Source: Bacillota bacterium (GTDB lineage: Bacteria; Bacillota; Negativicutes; Sporomusales; Sporomusaceae). From it: a DNA stretch of 48,256 nt. The stretch spans positions 1 through 48,256 of the forward strand of contig JAEZVB010000015.1 of assembly GCA_023443285.1 (NCBI GenBank). The letters are read 5' to 3'. This document shows positions 25,896 to 33,325 of this stretch, one piece after another (positions within the stretch are counted from its first letter, which is position 1; each line of letters starts with the position of its first letter). The translations under genes were made by a program, and so were the position numbers. The notes under the pieces are model-generated. The model did not search any database. It saw nothing but the letters and a program-made list of their open reading frames with translations, and had not been told where the DNA came from.

Positions 25896-27146
25896 CTAGC
25901 CTTCTCCGTCGAAAGGCTTAGGCAAATATTTAGTAGGAACAGGATAATCCCCATTCCAGGTAATACTGCGGTATTTTTGCGGATCGGTATCGCCTTCGGT
26001 GCTAAACAGGAGAATTCTTGATGTTTCATTTAATCCTAGTTTGGCTTTAGCTTCCGCCATATCCGGATTAGTCATCAGTTCTGCCACTAGACCGGCGGTA
26101 ACGGCTCCTGACTCACCGGAAATGACTCTGGCATCTGCTCCTAACGGATTACCAAGCAGCCTCATCCCTTTAGCAGCCACCCAGTCAGGGCAAGAAGCAA
26201 ACAGATAGCTATAATCCCTTAGTACGTTCCAGGCAATGGTATTAGGTTCGCCGCAAGCTAACCCGGCCATTATGGTGTTTAAGTCTCCCCCGACAATTCT
26301 TGGTTTTCCGTCATTGGCTAACGCCGATTTATAGAGACAATCTGCCTGGTCGGCTTCGACGACCACGGTTAACGGCGGCTCATCGGCGCAGGCTGATGCA
26401 AAAAAGCCTTGCACCGCACCGGCCAAAGATCCTACCCCGGCTTGGACAAACACATGGGTTGGCTGCTTTACTCCTGACTCCTGCAACTGTTCCAACGCTT
26501 CTAAAGCCATCGTGCCATACCCTTGCATAATCCAAGCAGGAATTTCTTCATAGCCGTCCCAAGCCGTATCCTGCACAACCACCCAGCCATACTTTTTGGC
26601 ATTTTCTGTGGCCAAGCGCACCGCATCATCATAGTTTAAATCGGTAATCGACGCTTCGGCTCCCTCGGCTCGAATATTTTCCAGGCGGGTAAGTGAAGAA
26701 CCCTTAGGCATATACACTACTGATTTTTGCTTGAGACGGTTAGCCGTCCAGGCAACTCCCCGGCCATGATTGCCATCAGTTGCTGTCGTAAAGGTGATTT
26801 CCCCTAGTTGCTTGCGAATTTCCTCCGAGGTCAGCCGGTTGCAATCCAATTCACCGATATCTTTGCCCAATCGCTGCGCTAGGTACTTGGCCATCGCGAG
26901 AGAGCCTCCCAGTACTTTGAAGGCGTTCAAGCCAAAACGATAGGATTCATCTTTTACATATACGCCAGCTACACCCAAATAACCGGCCAGTTCATTTAGC
27001 TGGCGCAGCGGGGTTGTGCTATATTCAGGAAAACTCTTGTGGAATTGCCGTACCTTGTTAATTTCCCGGCAGCTCAAAAAATCAATAGAAACCTTGGTTT
27101 GGCTTTCCATCATTTGATTTTTGACCCATTTAATTTTCTGGTCCAT
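25896..27146 (-). CDS. ygeX: Diaminopropionate ammonia-lyase
   Basis: PLP enzyme (fold type II), 416 residues, converting 2,3-diaminopropionate to pyruvate and two ammonia via aminoacrylate. The PLP lysine is in YRFGLNAFKVLGGS (about 67-80); TTATDGNHGRGVAW binds the cofactor phosphate and substrate; AGVGSLAGAVQG is the glycine loop. Length and motifs fit E. coli YgeX, apart from a somewhat longer N-terminus. GAGGT lies 7 nt before the ATG. It is the first gene of operon 2, with its start 36 nt after the predicted sigma-54 transcription start. Confidence 0.93.
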   Translation of the reverse strand: MDQKIKWVKNQMMESQTKVSIDFLSCREINKVRQFHKSFPEYSTTPLRQLNELAGYLGVAGVYVKDESYRFGLNAFKVLGGSLAMAKYLAQRLGKDIGELDCNRLTSEEIRKQLGEITFTTATDGNHGRGVAWTANRLKQKSVVYMPKGSSLTRLENIRAEGAEASITDLNYDDAVRLATENAKKYGWVVVQDTAWDGYEEIPAWIMQGYGTMALEALEQLQESGVKQPTHVFVQAGVGSLAGAVQGFFASACADEPPLTVVVEADQADCLYKSALANDGKPRIVGGDLNTIMAGLACGEPNTIAWNVLRDYSYLFASCPDWVAAKGMRLLGNPLGADARVISGESGAVTAGLVAELMTNPDMAEAKAKLGLNETSRILLFSTEGDTDPQKYRSITWNGDYPVPTKYLPKPFDGEG

Positions 27147-27192
27147 CTCTGTACCTCACTTCTGGTTTTATGCTTTTTCACTAAATTATTTA

Positions 27193-27209
27193 AGCAAAAA
27201 ACGTGCCAA
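27193..27209 (-). promoter_or_regulatory. Sigma-54 (-24/-12) promoter of operon 2
   Basis: On the - strand this reads TTGGCACGTTTTTTGCT, a full match to the consensus TTGGCACG-N4-TTGCW. The predicted start is near 27182, 36 nt before the ygeX ATG. It is even better conserved than the operon 1 promoter. Confidence 0.92.
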
Positions 27210-27472
27210 CTAGTGTTGTCCGCTAATAATAACCCGCATTTATGCCTGCAGTCGTCCTTCTACAAGCTATAAATCGGCTGCTGTTTACCACTGGTTTTTA
27301 GTATATTTGTCTATATTTAACGAAAACACGGCATACGCAAGCCATTGGCCAAAGTCCAAATCGCCTGTGCCTTTTTGTCGTGTATTTTTCCTTACCTTGC
27401 TTTTTAGAAAGACATACTTTCTACTGGGGGTATAATCTGTATAGCTGCCTGGCAAAAACCTATGTTTTCTAT

Positions 27473-27502
27473 TATCAAAATGATAAAATTATCGTTTTGA
27501 TA
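27473..27502. promoter_or_regulatory. Paired enhancer-like dyads (putative UacR sites) for operon 2
   Basis: TATCA-AAA-TGATA (27473-27485) and TATCG-TTT-TGATA (27490-27502) are 17 bp apart, centred about 297 and 314 bp upstream of the predicted start. Order, spacing and distance mirror the operon 1 pair. Confidence 0.75.
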
Positions 27503-27591
27503 AAGTATAAAAACTCTCTTTACTCTTTACTTGTTGCTAAAAATAATGCCCACTTCTTGCCTCCCTTTTTACCGGGGCTATTACAGGGTAT

Positions 27592-27604
27592 TATCATATT
27601 GATA
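27592..27604. promoter_or_regulatory. Third enhancer-like dyad for operon 2
   Basis: TATCA-TAT-TGATA is a perfect dyad centred about 416 bp upstream of the predicted start, matching the third site of operon 1 (about 430 bp). Confidence 0.65.
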
Positions 27605-27614
27605 AAAAGAAAAT

Positions 27615-27650
27615 AAGGCCTTTCTTCACTGTATCAGTGAAGAAATCCTT
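27615..27650 (-). terminator. Terminator of the WG-repeat gene
   Basis: TTTCTTCACTG (27621-27631) and CAGTGAAGAAA (27635-27645) form an 11-bp perfect stem with a 3-nt loop, extended by AAGG/CCTT. The - strand continues ATTTTCTTTTTATC. The + strand is also T-rich after the stem, so it may work both ways and insulate the operon 2 enhancers. Confidence 0.75.
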
Positions 27651-27696
27651 ATTTTTTCTGCTGCTGCAAGCTGATTTCTACAGCAGCTTTAGTATA

Positions 27697-29241
27697 CTAT
27701 TCATTTGTGAAAGTACCCGCCCAATCATACTGTGGCTCTATAACCATCTCGCCGCTTTGGTTAATATAACCATATTTTCTATCAATTTTAACTGAAGCCA
27801 AACCCTGCGAAAACTGATGCTGATTATATGCGATATCGTCACTGGCAAACCGGGGAGTAATTATTACAGTTCCGCTCCTATCAATATAAGCACACTTACC
27901 CCTGATGCTTATCGCCGCAAGACCTTCTGAAAAATCCCCTTTATCCATGACATCATCATGAAAAAACTCAATCACCATGTTACCACTGGAATCAACATAC
28001 CCAGACTTCTTATTCGTGCCTTCCCGGAAGTTATCTACCCGTGCAAGACCCTGAGAAAAATCCCAAGCCCAGTCATATTGCGGCGCAATTACCATTTTAC
28101 CTTGCTTGTCAATATAACCCCACTTGTCATCAACAGGCACCGCTGCTAAACCGTCGGAAAACTTCCCTGCCACCATCTCCCGAACATGATCATACCGCGG
28201 AGGAATCACTATACTGCCGCTTTTGTCAATATAACCGTCTTTCCCATTCAGAGTAACGGCTGCCAGCCCCTCCGAGAAAATCGCCGCACTTTCGTATTGA
28301 GGAGCAATTACTATCTTGCCGTTTACATCAACATAACCGTACTTATTATTGATTTTGACAACTGCCAGCCCCTGAGAGTAATGGGATACATAATCATAAA
28401 TGGGGGCAACGACTCTATTGCCCTGTCGATCAATACAGCCATATTTGCGGTTTACTTCTACCACCGCCAGTCCTTCCCTGAAAGTAAAGGCATGTTCAAA
28501 TTGCGGCTGAATTACCATATTGCCGCTGGTATCAATATATCCGTATTTGCCGTTTACCTTTACTACCGCCAGTCCCTGGGAAAAAGAATCTGCAAAATCA
28601 AACGTAAGTGGTATTGCTATATTGCCGTAAGTATCAATATAACCCCATTTTCTGTTACTACTGACATAAGCCAACCCTGTTGTTGCCTTTTCAGCCGAAA
28701 TTCTGCTTCCGATATACGTAACGGTGTTAGTCGAGCGGTTTACCGCAAAGCGCAGAGTATACTCTCTGCCACTTGCCGTTGAAAAGGTATACTCATATAA
28801 ATCAAGCTCGCCGAACTCCATCTTCTGGTAAGAATCGCCGTAAGCAAGTTTCACATCCTGCACCAACGCTCCCGGATGAATACCTCGACGCGTTGCAATT
28901 GACGGGCTGTCAGTCAGGACATTGATTATTTTCTCGCGGCTGTTTACAATCAGTTCAATGTCCCCATAATCATAAGACAGGTTTTCATTCCTGTGCTCTT
29001 TGCTTTTAAGGAGCCCCATCTTTTGCTGCACTGCATAAATGGGCTCACCAAGCTGCACACCCTTAATCACGTAATCTTCCACAGTCAAGGGCAAAACAGC
29101 CTTTGGCGACAGCTTTGCCGCAACTGCCTGCTGGTTATATGAGCCGATTATCAGCAAAAATAAAATAGACAAAACACAGTATGTGGATAGCTTTATACTT
29201 TTTGAAGCATGAGCACAAAAATATAATTTTACTCTGTTCAC
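27697..29241 (-). CDS. WG-repeat protein, exported or membrane-anchored
   Basis: 514 residues starting at a GTG (29241) with GGAG 9 nt upstream. A hydrophobic segment at about 19-42 followed by AVAAK looks like a signal peptide or anchor. A unique domain (about 45-185) is followed by nine WG (KWGYID-type) repeats of about 30-50 residues each, running to the C-terminus: 'WGYIDTYGN', 'YGYIDTSGN', 'YGCIDRQGN' and so on, most followed by VIxPQY and FSxGLA. WG repeats form beta-sheet-rich surfaces thought to bind proteins or ligands. No enzyme motif is seen. It has its own terminator and no operon partner. Confidence 0.85.
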   Translation of the reverse strand: MNRVKLYFCAHASKSIKLSTYCVLSILFLLIIGSYNQQAVAAKLSPKAVLPLTVEDYVIKGVQLGEPIYAVQQKMGLLKSKEHRNENLSYDYGDIELIVNSREKIINVLTDSPSIATRRGIHPGALVQDVKLAYGDSYQKMEFGELDLYEYTFSTASGREYTLRFAVNRSTNTVTYIGSRISAEKATTGLAYVSSNRKWGYIDTYGNIAIPLTFDFADSFSQGLAVVKVNGKYGYIDTSGNMVIQPQFEHAFTFREGLAVVEVNRKYGCIDRQGNRVVAPIYDYVSHYSQGLAVVKINNKYGYVDVNGKIVIAPQYESAAIFSEGLAAVTLNGKDGYIDKSGSIVIPPRYDHVREMVAGKFSDGLAAVPVDDKWGYIDKQGKMVIAPQYDWAWDFSQGLARVDNFREGTNKKSGYVDSSGNMVIEFFHDDVMDKGDFSEGLAAISIRGKCAYIDRSGTVIITPRFASDDIAYNQHQFSQGLASVKIDRKYGYINQSGEMVIEPQYDWAGTFTNE

Positions 29242-29330
29242 CTTTAATCACTCCGTTCTGTAACTAAGTTGAAAAAATCATTATGTTCTTCTTAAACATT
29301 ACTTAGCATAGGATGTACCGGGGGATTATT

Positions 29331-29429
29331 ATGGTGATTGAAATTGCTGCGGCAATCAGCGCCTTGCTTATCATTCCGCTCGGAACTGTATACCTAATAT
29401 GGCTTTTGTGTCTGTTATACCCGGAATAG
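29331..29429 (+). CDS. Possible 32-residue single-span membrane protein
   Basis: ATG at 29331 with GGGGGA 5 nt upstream, ending at TAG 29427-29429. The product (MVIEIAAAISALLIIPLGTV...) is almost wholly hydrophobic with one transmembrane span and a short C-terminal tail ending YPE. It lies in the 207-bp gap between the WG-repeat gene and the M24 peptidase gene, on the opposite strand. RBS spacing and composition support it, but its size means chance cannot be excluded. Confidence 0.45.
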   Translation: MVIEIAAAISALLIIPLGTVYLIWLLCLLYPE

Positions 29430-29448
29430 GAAAATCAAGTCTCTATTT

Positions 29449-30636
29449 TTATTTTACGTACGTAATTACCTGGGGAGTTATGCTCAGATAATCTGGCCCA
29501 TTTTCGGTCATAACAAAGCTATTTTCCGTTCCAATTGCCCCCTCAGGGAAAACAAACTTGGGCTCAAGGGCAAAAGTCATTCCTGGCAAGATCGGCGTCT
29601 TCATGCCTTTGGCCAGGATCGGCCATTCATCTAGTTCCAAGCCAATACCATGACCGATAAACTTCACCTGATCCTGCTTGTACCCCATAAAGTTATCCTG
29701 ATACCCCAGTTCTGCTGCCAGTTTGATTGCCAGCAAATAAGGTTCTTCAGCAGGCGTTCCCGGTTTAATGCTTTTTACTATTTCTGCTTCAATGAACAAG
29801 GCGTCCTCATAAGCTTTAACCAGCTTGTGAGAAAGCTCGCCAATACAGAATATCCGGGTTTGGTCACCGGTATAGCCCTTAACAATCGTCGTATAGTCCA
29901 TATAGATAACTTCATTGCGGTTAATCTTTTTCCAGCCCGCACCTTGCGGCTGAGCGGCGCTAGCGCCTTGGCCGCCGACCGGACCATCAAAATAGTTAGG
30001 AAAAAAACCACTACCGCCTGAACATACATTTCCCAAGAAAAAGTCCTGGCTAAACGCCCGCATCTTGCTCGGGCCGGCAAAACCCCGTTTGCGCATTTCG
30101 CCTTCGAATAAGGCTGCTAACTCTAGCTCGGTCATACCTTCCCGCAAAAAGGCAGGCACTGCTTGAAACGCCTGGTCAATAACTGTTAACGCTCCGCGCA
30201 TCAGCTCGATTTCATACGCTGATTTTACTACGCGGCTCTCTTTAATCGCAGGAGAAATATCAATGAGTTCTGCGTCCGGAAAAATGCTCTTATAAGACTT
30301 ATACAAATTGAACGGCAGCACATCCAATTCCAGTCCGATTTTTCTAAAGCCAGTATAACCATGCGCCGCTAAAATTTCAGGAATTTGCTTGGGATTCTTG
30401 ATGGAAACAAGATTTTTTAACGGTGACTCTTGCTGACCACGGGTCAGACTTTTTTTCACCATAAGAACAGGCTGACCAACTGCCGGAATAAACAAATATG
30501 AATTTTGTACAGTACCGCAAAAATAGAACAAGTCGCTTTGCAGTAAGATAATAGCTCCGTCTGTTTCCTGTTCCACCAGTTTTCGCTGGAAACAAGCGAT
30601 TCTGGACTCGATTTCTGTTATTGGCGTTAATTCCAT
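29449..30636 (-). CDS. M24-family (Xaa-Pro aminopeptidase/creatinase-like) enzyme
   Basis: About 395 residues: a creatinase N-terminal domain (about 1-130) and a pita-bread catalytic domain. All five metal ligands are visible: Asp in IYMDYTT, Asp in YTGDQTR, His in GHGIGLELDEWP, Glu in FALEPKFVFPEG and Glu in GTENSFVMTE. The ATG at 30636 has AAAGGAAG 6 nt upstream; the frame extends to 30747 without an RBS. It probably cleaves proline-containing dipeptides or hydrolyses a small C-N substrate. It is a single gene. Confidence 0.85.
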   Translation of the reverse strand: MELTPITEIESRIACFQRKLVEQETDGAIILLQSDLFYFCGTVQNSYLFIPAVGQPVLMVKKSLTRGQQESPLKNLVSIKNPKQIPEILAAHGYTGFRKIGLELDVLPFNLYKSYKSIFPDAELIDISPAIKESRVVKSAYEIELMRGALTVIDQAFQAVPAFLREGMTELELAALFEGEMRKRGFAGPSKMRAFSQDFFLGNVCSGGSGFFPNYFDGPVGGQGASAAQPQGAGWKKINRNEVIYMDYTTIVKGYTGDQTRIFCIGELSHKLVKAYEDALFIEAEIVKSIKPGTPAEEPYLLAIKLAAELGYQDNFMGYKQDQVKFIGHGIGLELDEWPILAKGMKTPILPGMTFALEPKFVFPEGAIGTENSFVMTENGPDYLSITPQVITYVK

Positions 30637-30751
30637 ATTTAACTTCCTTTCTTTCATAATTTGATATTTAATTCTTCTCCTGCTGGTCATTTCCTTCCTC
30701 GCAGCAAGATTTACCACTGCTCCGTTTGTATTATGTCCTAAAAGCAAGAAA

Positions 30752-30780
30752 ACACCGTCTACTACGTACGTAAACGGTGT
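30752..30780 (-). terminator. Terminator downstream of the 72-residue protein gene
   Basis: On the - strand, ACACCGT and ACGGTGT form a 7-bp stem followed by TTTCTTGCTTTT. It lies about 70 bp after the stop codon of the small gene. Confidence 0.6.
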
Positions 30781-30851
30781 CTAATTTCATATTTATATAC
30801 TACTCTGGATTATAGTGATCCCGCAAAACATTAAGCTTTTATGTACTCTAA

Positions 30852-31070
30852 TCAAAAGAACTGTCCCTTCGCAATATTAAAATACCAGCCTCTAGGCACA
30901 TTTGTTTTGGAAAAATCAATCTGCATACTCGCTTGAACAAGCCTATCCTGCTCATCATATTCTTTGGTTAATACCTTTATCGCCTTTCGTGGTCTCACCA
31001 AATTGCCTTCCATATCCATATAACTTACTTCCTTTCGAACACTAGTAAAAGGTTGTCTTGCGTTAGCCAT
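30852..31070 (-). CDS. Small hypothetical protein (72 residues)
   Basis: I do not recognise a family. ATG at 31070 has an excellent GGAGGG 7 nt upstream, and a terminator follows. The product is soluble and charged (KVLTKEYDEQDRLVQASMQ) and ends in an aromatic run, GWYFNIAKGQFF. No signal peptide, no Cys. Strong translation signals make it a real gene. Confidence 0.7.
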   Translation of the reverse strand: MANARQPFTSVRKEVSYMDMEGNLVRPRKAIKVLTKEYDEQDRLVQASMQIDFSKTNVPRGWYFNIAKGQFF

Positions 31071-31157
31071 CGGTAACCCTCCTCATCCTTTTCTTGACTT
31101 TTCGAAATTTTCAGGAATATTATACTTATTAATATTATATTAATTGTTAAACTTAGA

Positions 31158-31183
31158 AGAAATCCCCCAAATGGGGGATTTCT
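31158..31183 (-). terminator. Terminator of the LuxR-type gene
   Basis: AGAAATCCCCC (31158-31168) and GGGGGATTTCT (31173-31183) form a perfect 11-bp stem with a 4-nt loop, followed on the - strand by TCTAAGTTTAAC. It is 97 bp after the stop of the LuxR-type gene. Confidence 0.6.
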
Positions 31184-31279
31184 TACAAATTGCACCTTTT
31201 TATTTAAATGTTGATTAATAATTATTTTATAATAACATTATTATTTTGTTGTGCTTATTATTAAGAAACCTTCGAAAAC

Positions 31280-32047
31280 TTACAAGTCTGAGATACTTCG
31301 CGATAATAATTCAGTTCTTGACCGCACACTCATTTTGGCAAATAGTTTTTTTAGATGAGTTTTTACCGTCTCTGTACTAATAAACAAACGTTCCCCGATT
31401 TCTCGATTTGACAGCCCTTGGGCAAGAAGAAGTAAAATTTCGGCCTCCCGAGCAGTAAAGGTAGATAAAGACTGACCACTAGCTACCTCTTGTTGATTTT
31501 TATCACCTTGCTCAGTATTATTCGCGTTCTTAAGCTTACTATAAATATATTGCATATGCTCGCCCAGCATTTTGAGTAGTTGCATCTCACTCTCGTCAAA
31601 ATCCCGTTGCCTCTCTGTGCGGTGAATCGTGATGTCAGCCAACACTTTTCTGCTGTGCATTAACTGTACGCCAGCCAGGTAATAGATACGATTGGCAACA
31701 AGAAATTCTTCCCGTTCTTTAGTCCCCCACTTGCCAAAGTCAAGCAAATCAAGCGCCCGGTCAACTACCCGCAGACTATCTGTTGAGTAGACTTTCTTAC
31801 GATGTACTTGATAGTCTTGATAGTCTTCGCGAAAATGTGCAAAAAGCTTATCCTCAATATCAGTGTGATACCGACAATCGAACAATTGCAAAACCGGTTC
31901 AGCCGAAAAGAACGCACCTGTTTCATACGGTATAACTTTCCGGATATAAGACATAGCTTCTGTAATAAAGCACGCAAAACAGGTACATTGATGCAATTGT
32001 AATACAACTTGACTAAATACCTGTAATTTTCGCTGTGATATATACAT
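31280..32047 (-). CDS. LuxR-family transcriptional regulator (GAF-like sensor)
   Basis: 255 residues. The C-terminal LuxR/NarL HTH is clear at about 193-250 (FTAREAEILLLLAQGLSNREIG, then FISTETVKTHLKKLFAKM). The N-terminal 170 residues look like a GAF-type sensor; it starts with Cys residues in QCTCFACF that might bind metal or sense redox state. There is no receiver domain, so it is not a classic response regulator. GGGGG lies about 11 nt upstream. Next to metA (39 bp), but no functional link is apparent. Confidence 0.82.
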   Translation of the reverse strand: MYISQRKLQVFSQVVLQLHQCTCFACFITEAMSYIRKVIPYETGAFFSAEPVLQLFDCRYHTDIEDKLFAHFREDYQDYQVHRKKVYSTDSLRVVDRALDLLDFGKWGTKEREEFLVANRIYYLAGVQLMHSRKVLADITIHRTERQRDFDESEMQLLKMLGEHMQYIYSKLKNANNTEQGDKNQQEVASGQSLSTFTAREAEILLLLAQGLSNREIGERLFISTETVKTHLKKLFAKMSVRSRTELLSRSISDL

Positions 32048-32086
32048 TACGTATTCATCCCCCAGCTGATTACCCCCATTAATATA

Positions 32087-33043
32087 TTAAATTCCGTCAC
32101 CATACAGCCCGCATACGTCGTCAAATTCAGCTAATTTGTCAAGGTCGAAAGGTGTCCCTTGATAAACATAATAATTAAGCCAATTGGAAAACAGTAAATT
32201 GGCAGCACTCCGCCATCGCACCACCGGCTGCTGTTCGGGATCATCTTTTGGATAATAGTTTACCGGAACATCGATTGACAGTCCCTGGGCGATATCACGG
32301 TCATATTCTGCTTTAAGTGTCAAGGGATCATATTCAGAGTGACCGGTGATATACAGTTGCCGGTATTTTTTATCCATAACGGCATATACTCCTGATTCCG
32401 TTGATTCGGAAAGTATCGACAAACCAGATACTTTCTCAATATCTTCACGCCGCACCTCAGTATGACGAGAATGCGGGACATAAAAAATATCATCAAAGCC
32501 ACGAAATAGCATTTTTTCTTTTCGATTTACAGTATGAGGAAATACGCCAAACATTTTTTTGGGCAAGTCATATTTGGGAATACCATAATGGTAATACAAG
32601 GCGGCTTGCGCTCCCCAACAAATATGAAATGTTGAATATACATTGCGCCTGCTCCAAGCCATAATCTCGCATAACTCGTCCCAATAAACCACCTCTTCAA
32701 AAGGAAGCTGTTCCACTGGCGCGCCGGTAATAATCATTCCGTCATATTTGCGGTTTTTCACTTCATCAAAGGTCTCATAAAACTTAACCAAATGTTCGTG
32801 GGGAGTATTCTTTGGCTCATAGGTGGCAGTAAACATGAAATCAAATTCCACTTGCAGAGGAGAATTACCTAATAGTCGGAGCAATTGGGTCTCGGTAACT
32901 ATTTTGGTAGGCATTAAATTTAACAGCAATATGCGAAGCGGACGTATATCCTGCGAATAGGCACGTTTTTCATCCATTGCAAAAATATTCTCTTTTTCGA
33001 GAATATTGACCGCAGGCAAATTATTAGGGATCTTTATCGGCAT
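32087..33043 (-). CDS. metAA: Homoserine O-acetyltransferase (MetA family)
   Basis: 318 residues, first committed step of methionine synthesis. The catalytic triad is in place: C142 in FHICWGAQAA, H235 and E237 in TGHSEYD. Residue 111 is Glu (TGAPVEQLPFEE). In this family Glu at 111 correlates with acetyl-CoA use and Gly with succinyl-CoA, so I call it acetyltransferase although homologues are often labelled succinyltransferase. AGGAG lies about 10 nt upstream. No SAM riboswitch or T-box is visible in the leader. Confidence 0.93.
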   Translation of the reverse strand: MPIKIPNNLPAVNILEKENIFAMDEKRAYSQDIRPLRILLLNLMPTKIVTETQLLRLLGNSPLQVEFDFMFTATYEPKNTPHEHLVKFYETFDEVKNRKYDGMIITGAPVEQLPFEEVVYWDELCEIMAWSRRNVYSTFHICWGAQAALYYHYGIPKYDLPKKMFGVFPHTVNRKEKMLFRGFDDIFYVPHSRHTEVRREDIEKVSGLSILSESTESGVYAVMDKKYRQLYITGHSEYDPLTLKAEYDRDIAQGLSIDVPVNYYPKDDPEQQPVVRWRSAANLLFSNWLNYYVYQGTPFDLDKLAEFDDVCGLYGDGI

Positions 33044-33088
33044 GTCTTCCGCTCCTTATACTAATTTTGGGGCTAGATTTTATTAATT

Positions 33089-33117
33089 ATTTTATACTTT
33101 CTAGCCATAATTTGCAA
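33089..33117 (-). promoter_or_regulatory. Candidate sigma-A promoter of metAA
   Basis: On the - strand TTGCAA is followed after 17 bp by TAAAAT, about 45 bp upstream of the start codon. The spacing is ideal, but the -35 is only moderate. Confidence 0.4.
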
Positions 33118-33245
33118 TAAATAACAGTTATTGTGTTTATCTTGGGATTTGAAAAATCTATACCAAATTAACCTTACCGCAAGTTATCACGCAAGCAACA
33201 GCATCTGTATTAGATTCTACCATAAATGTAACATAACGTACATAA

Positions 33246-33289
33246 AAGAACCCTGTTTTTCTGCTATTAGGCAGCCAAACAGGGTTCTT
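33246..33289 (-). terminator. Terminator of the RND pump operon
   Basis: AAGAACCCTGTTT (33246-33258) and AAACAGGGTTCTT (33277-33289) form a perfect 13-bp stem; the - strand continues TTTATG. It lies 37 bp after the RND transporter stop. Confidence 0.75.
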
Positions 33290-33325
33290 ATGACAATAGA
33301 CTCCACAAGTATTGAAAGCAAGGAA

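Larger units (their letters stand above)
27147..27614. other. Intergenic control region of operon 2
   Basis: No gene is apparent. It contains the sigma-54 promoter (27193-27209) and three enhancer-like dyads (27473-27485, 27490-27502, 27592-27604). The 260 bp between promoter and enhancers carry no direct repeat like that of operon 1, only a short shared piece (GAAAACACGGC near 27319). Confidence 0.7.

Noticed and set aside
27380..27616. 78-residue + strand frame in the operon 2 control region
   Set aside because: Covers the enhancer dyads, very AT-rich, no RBS.
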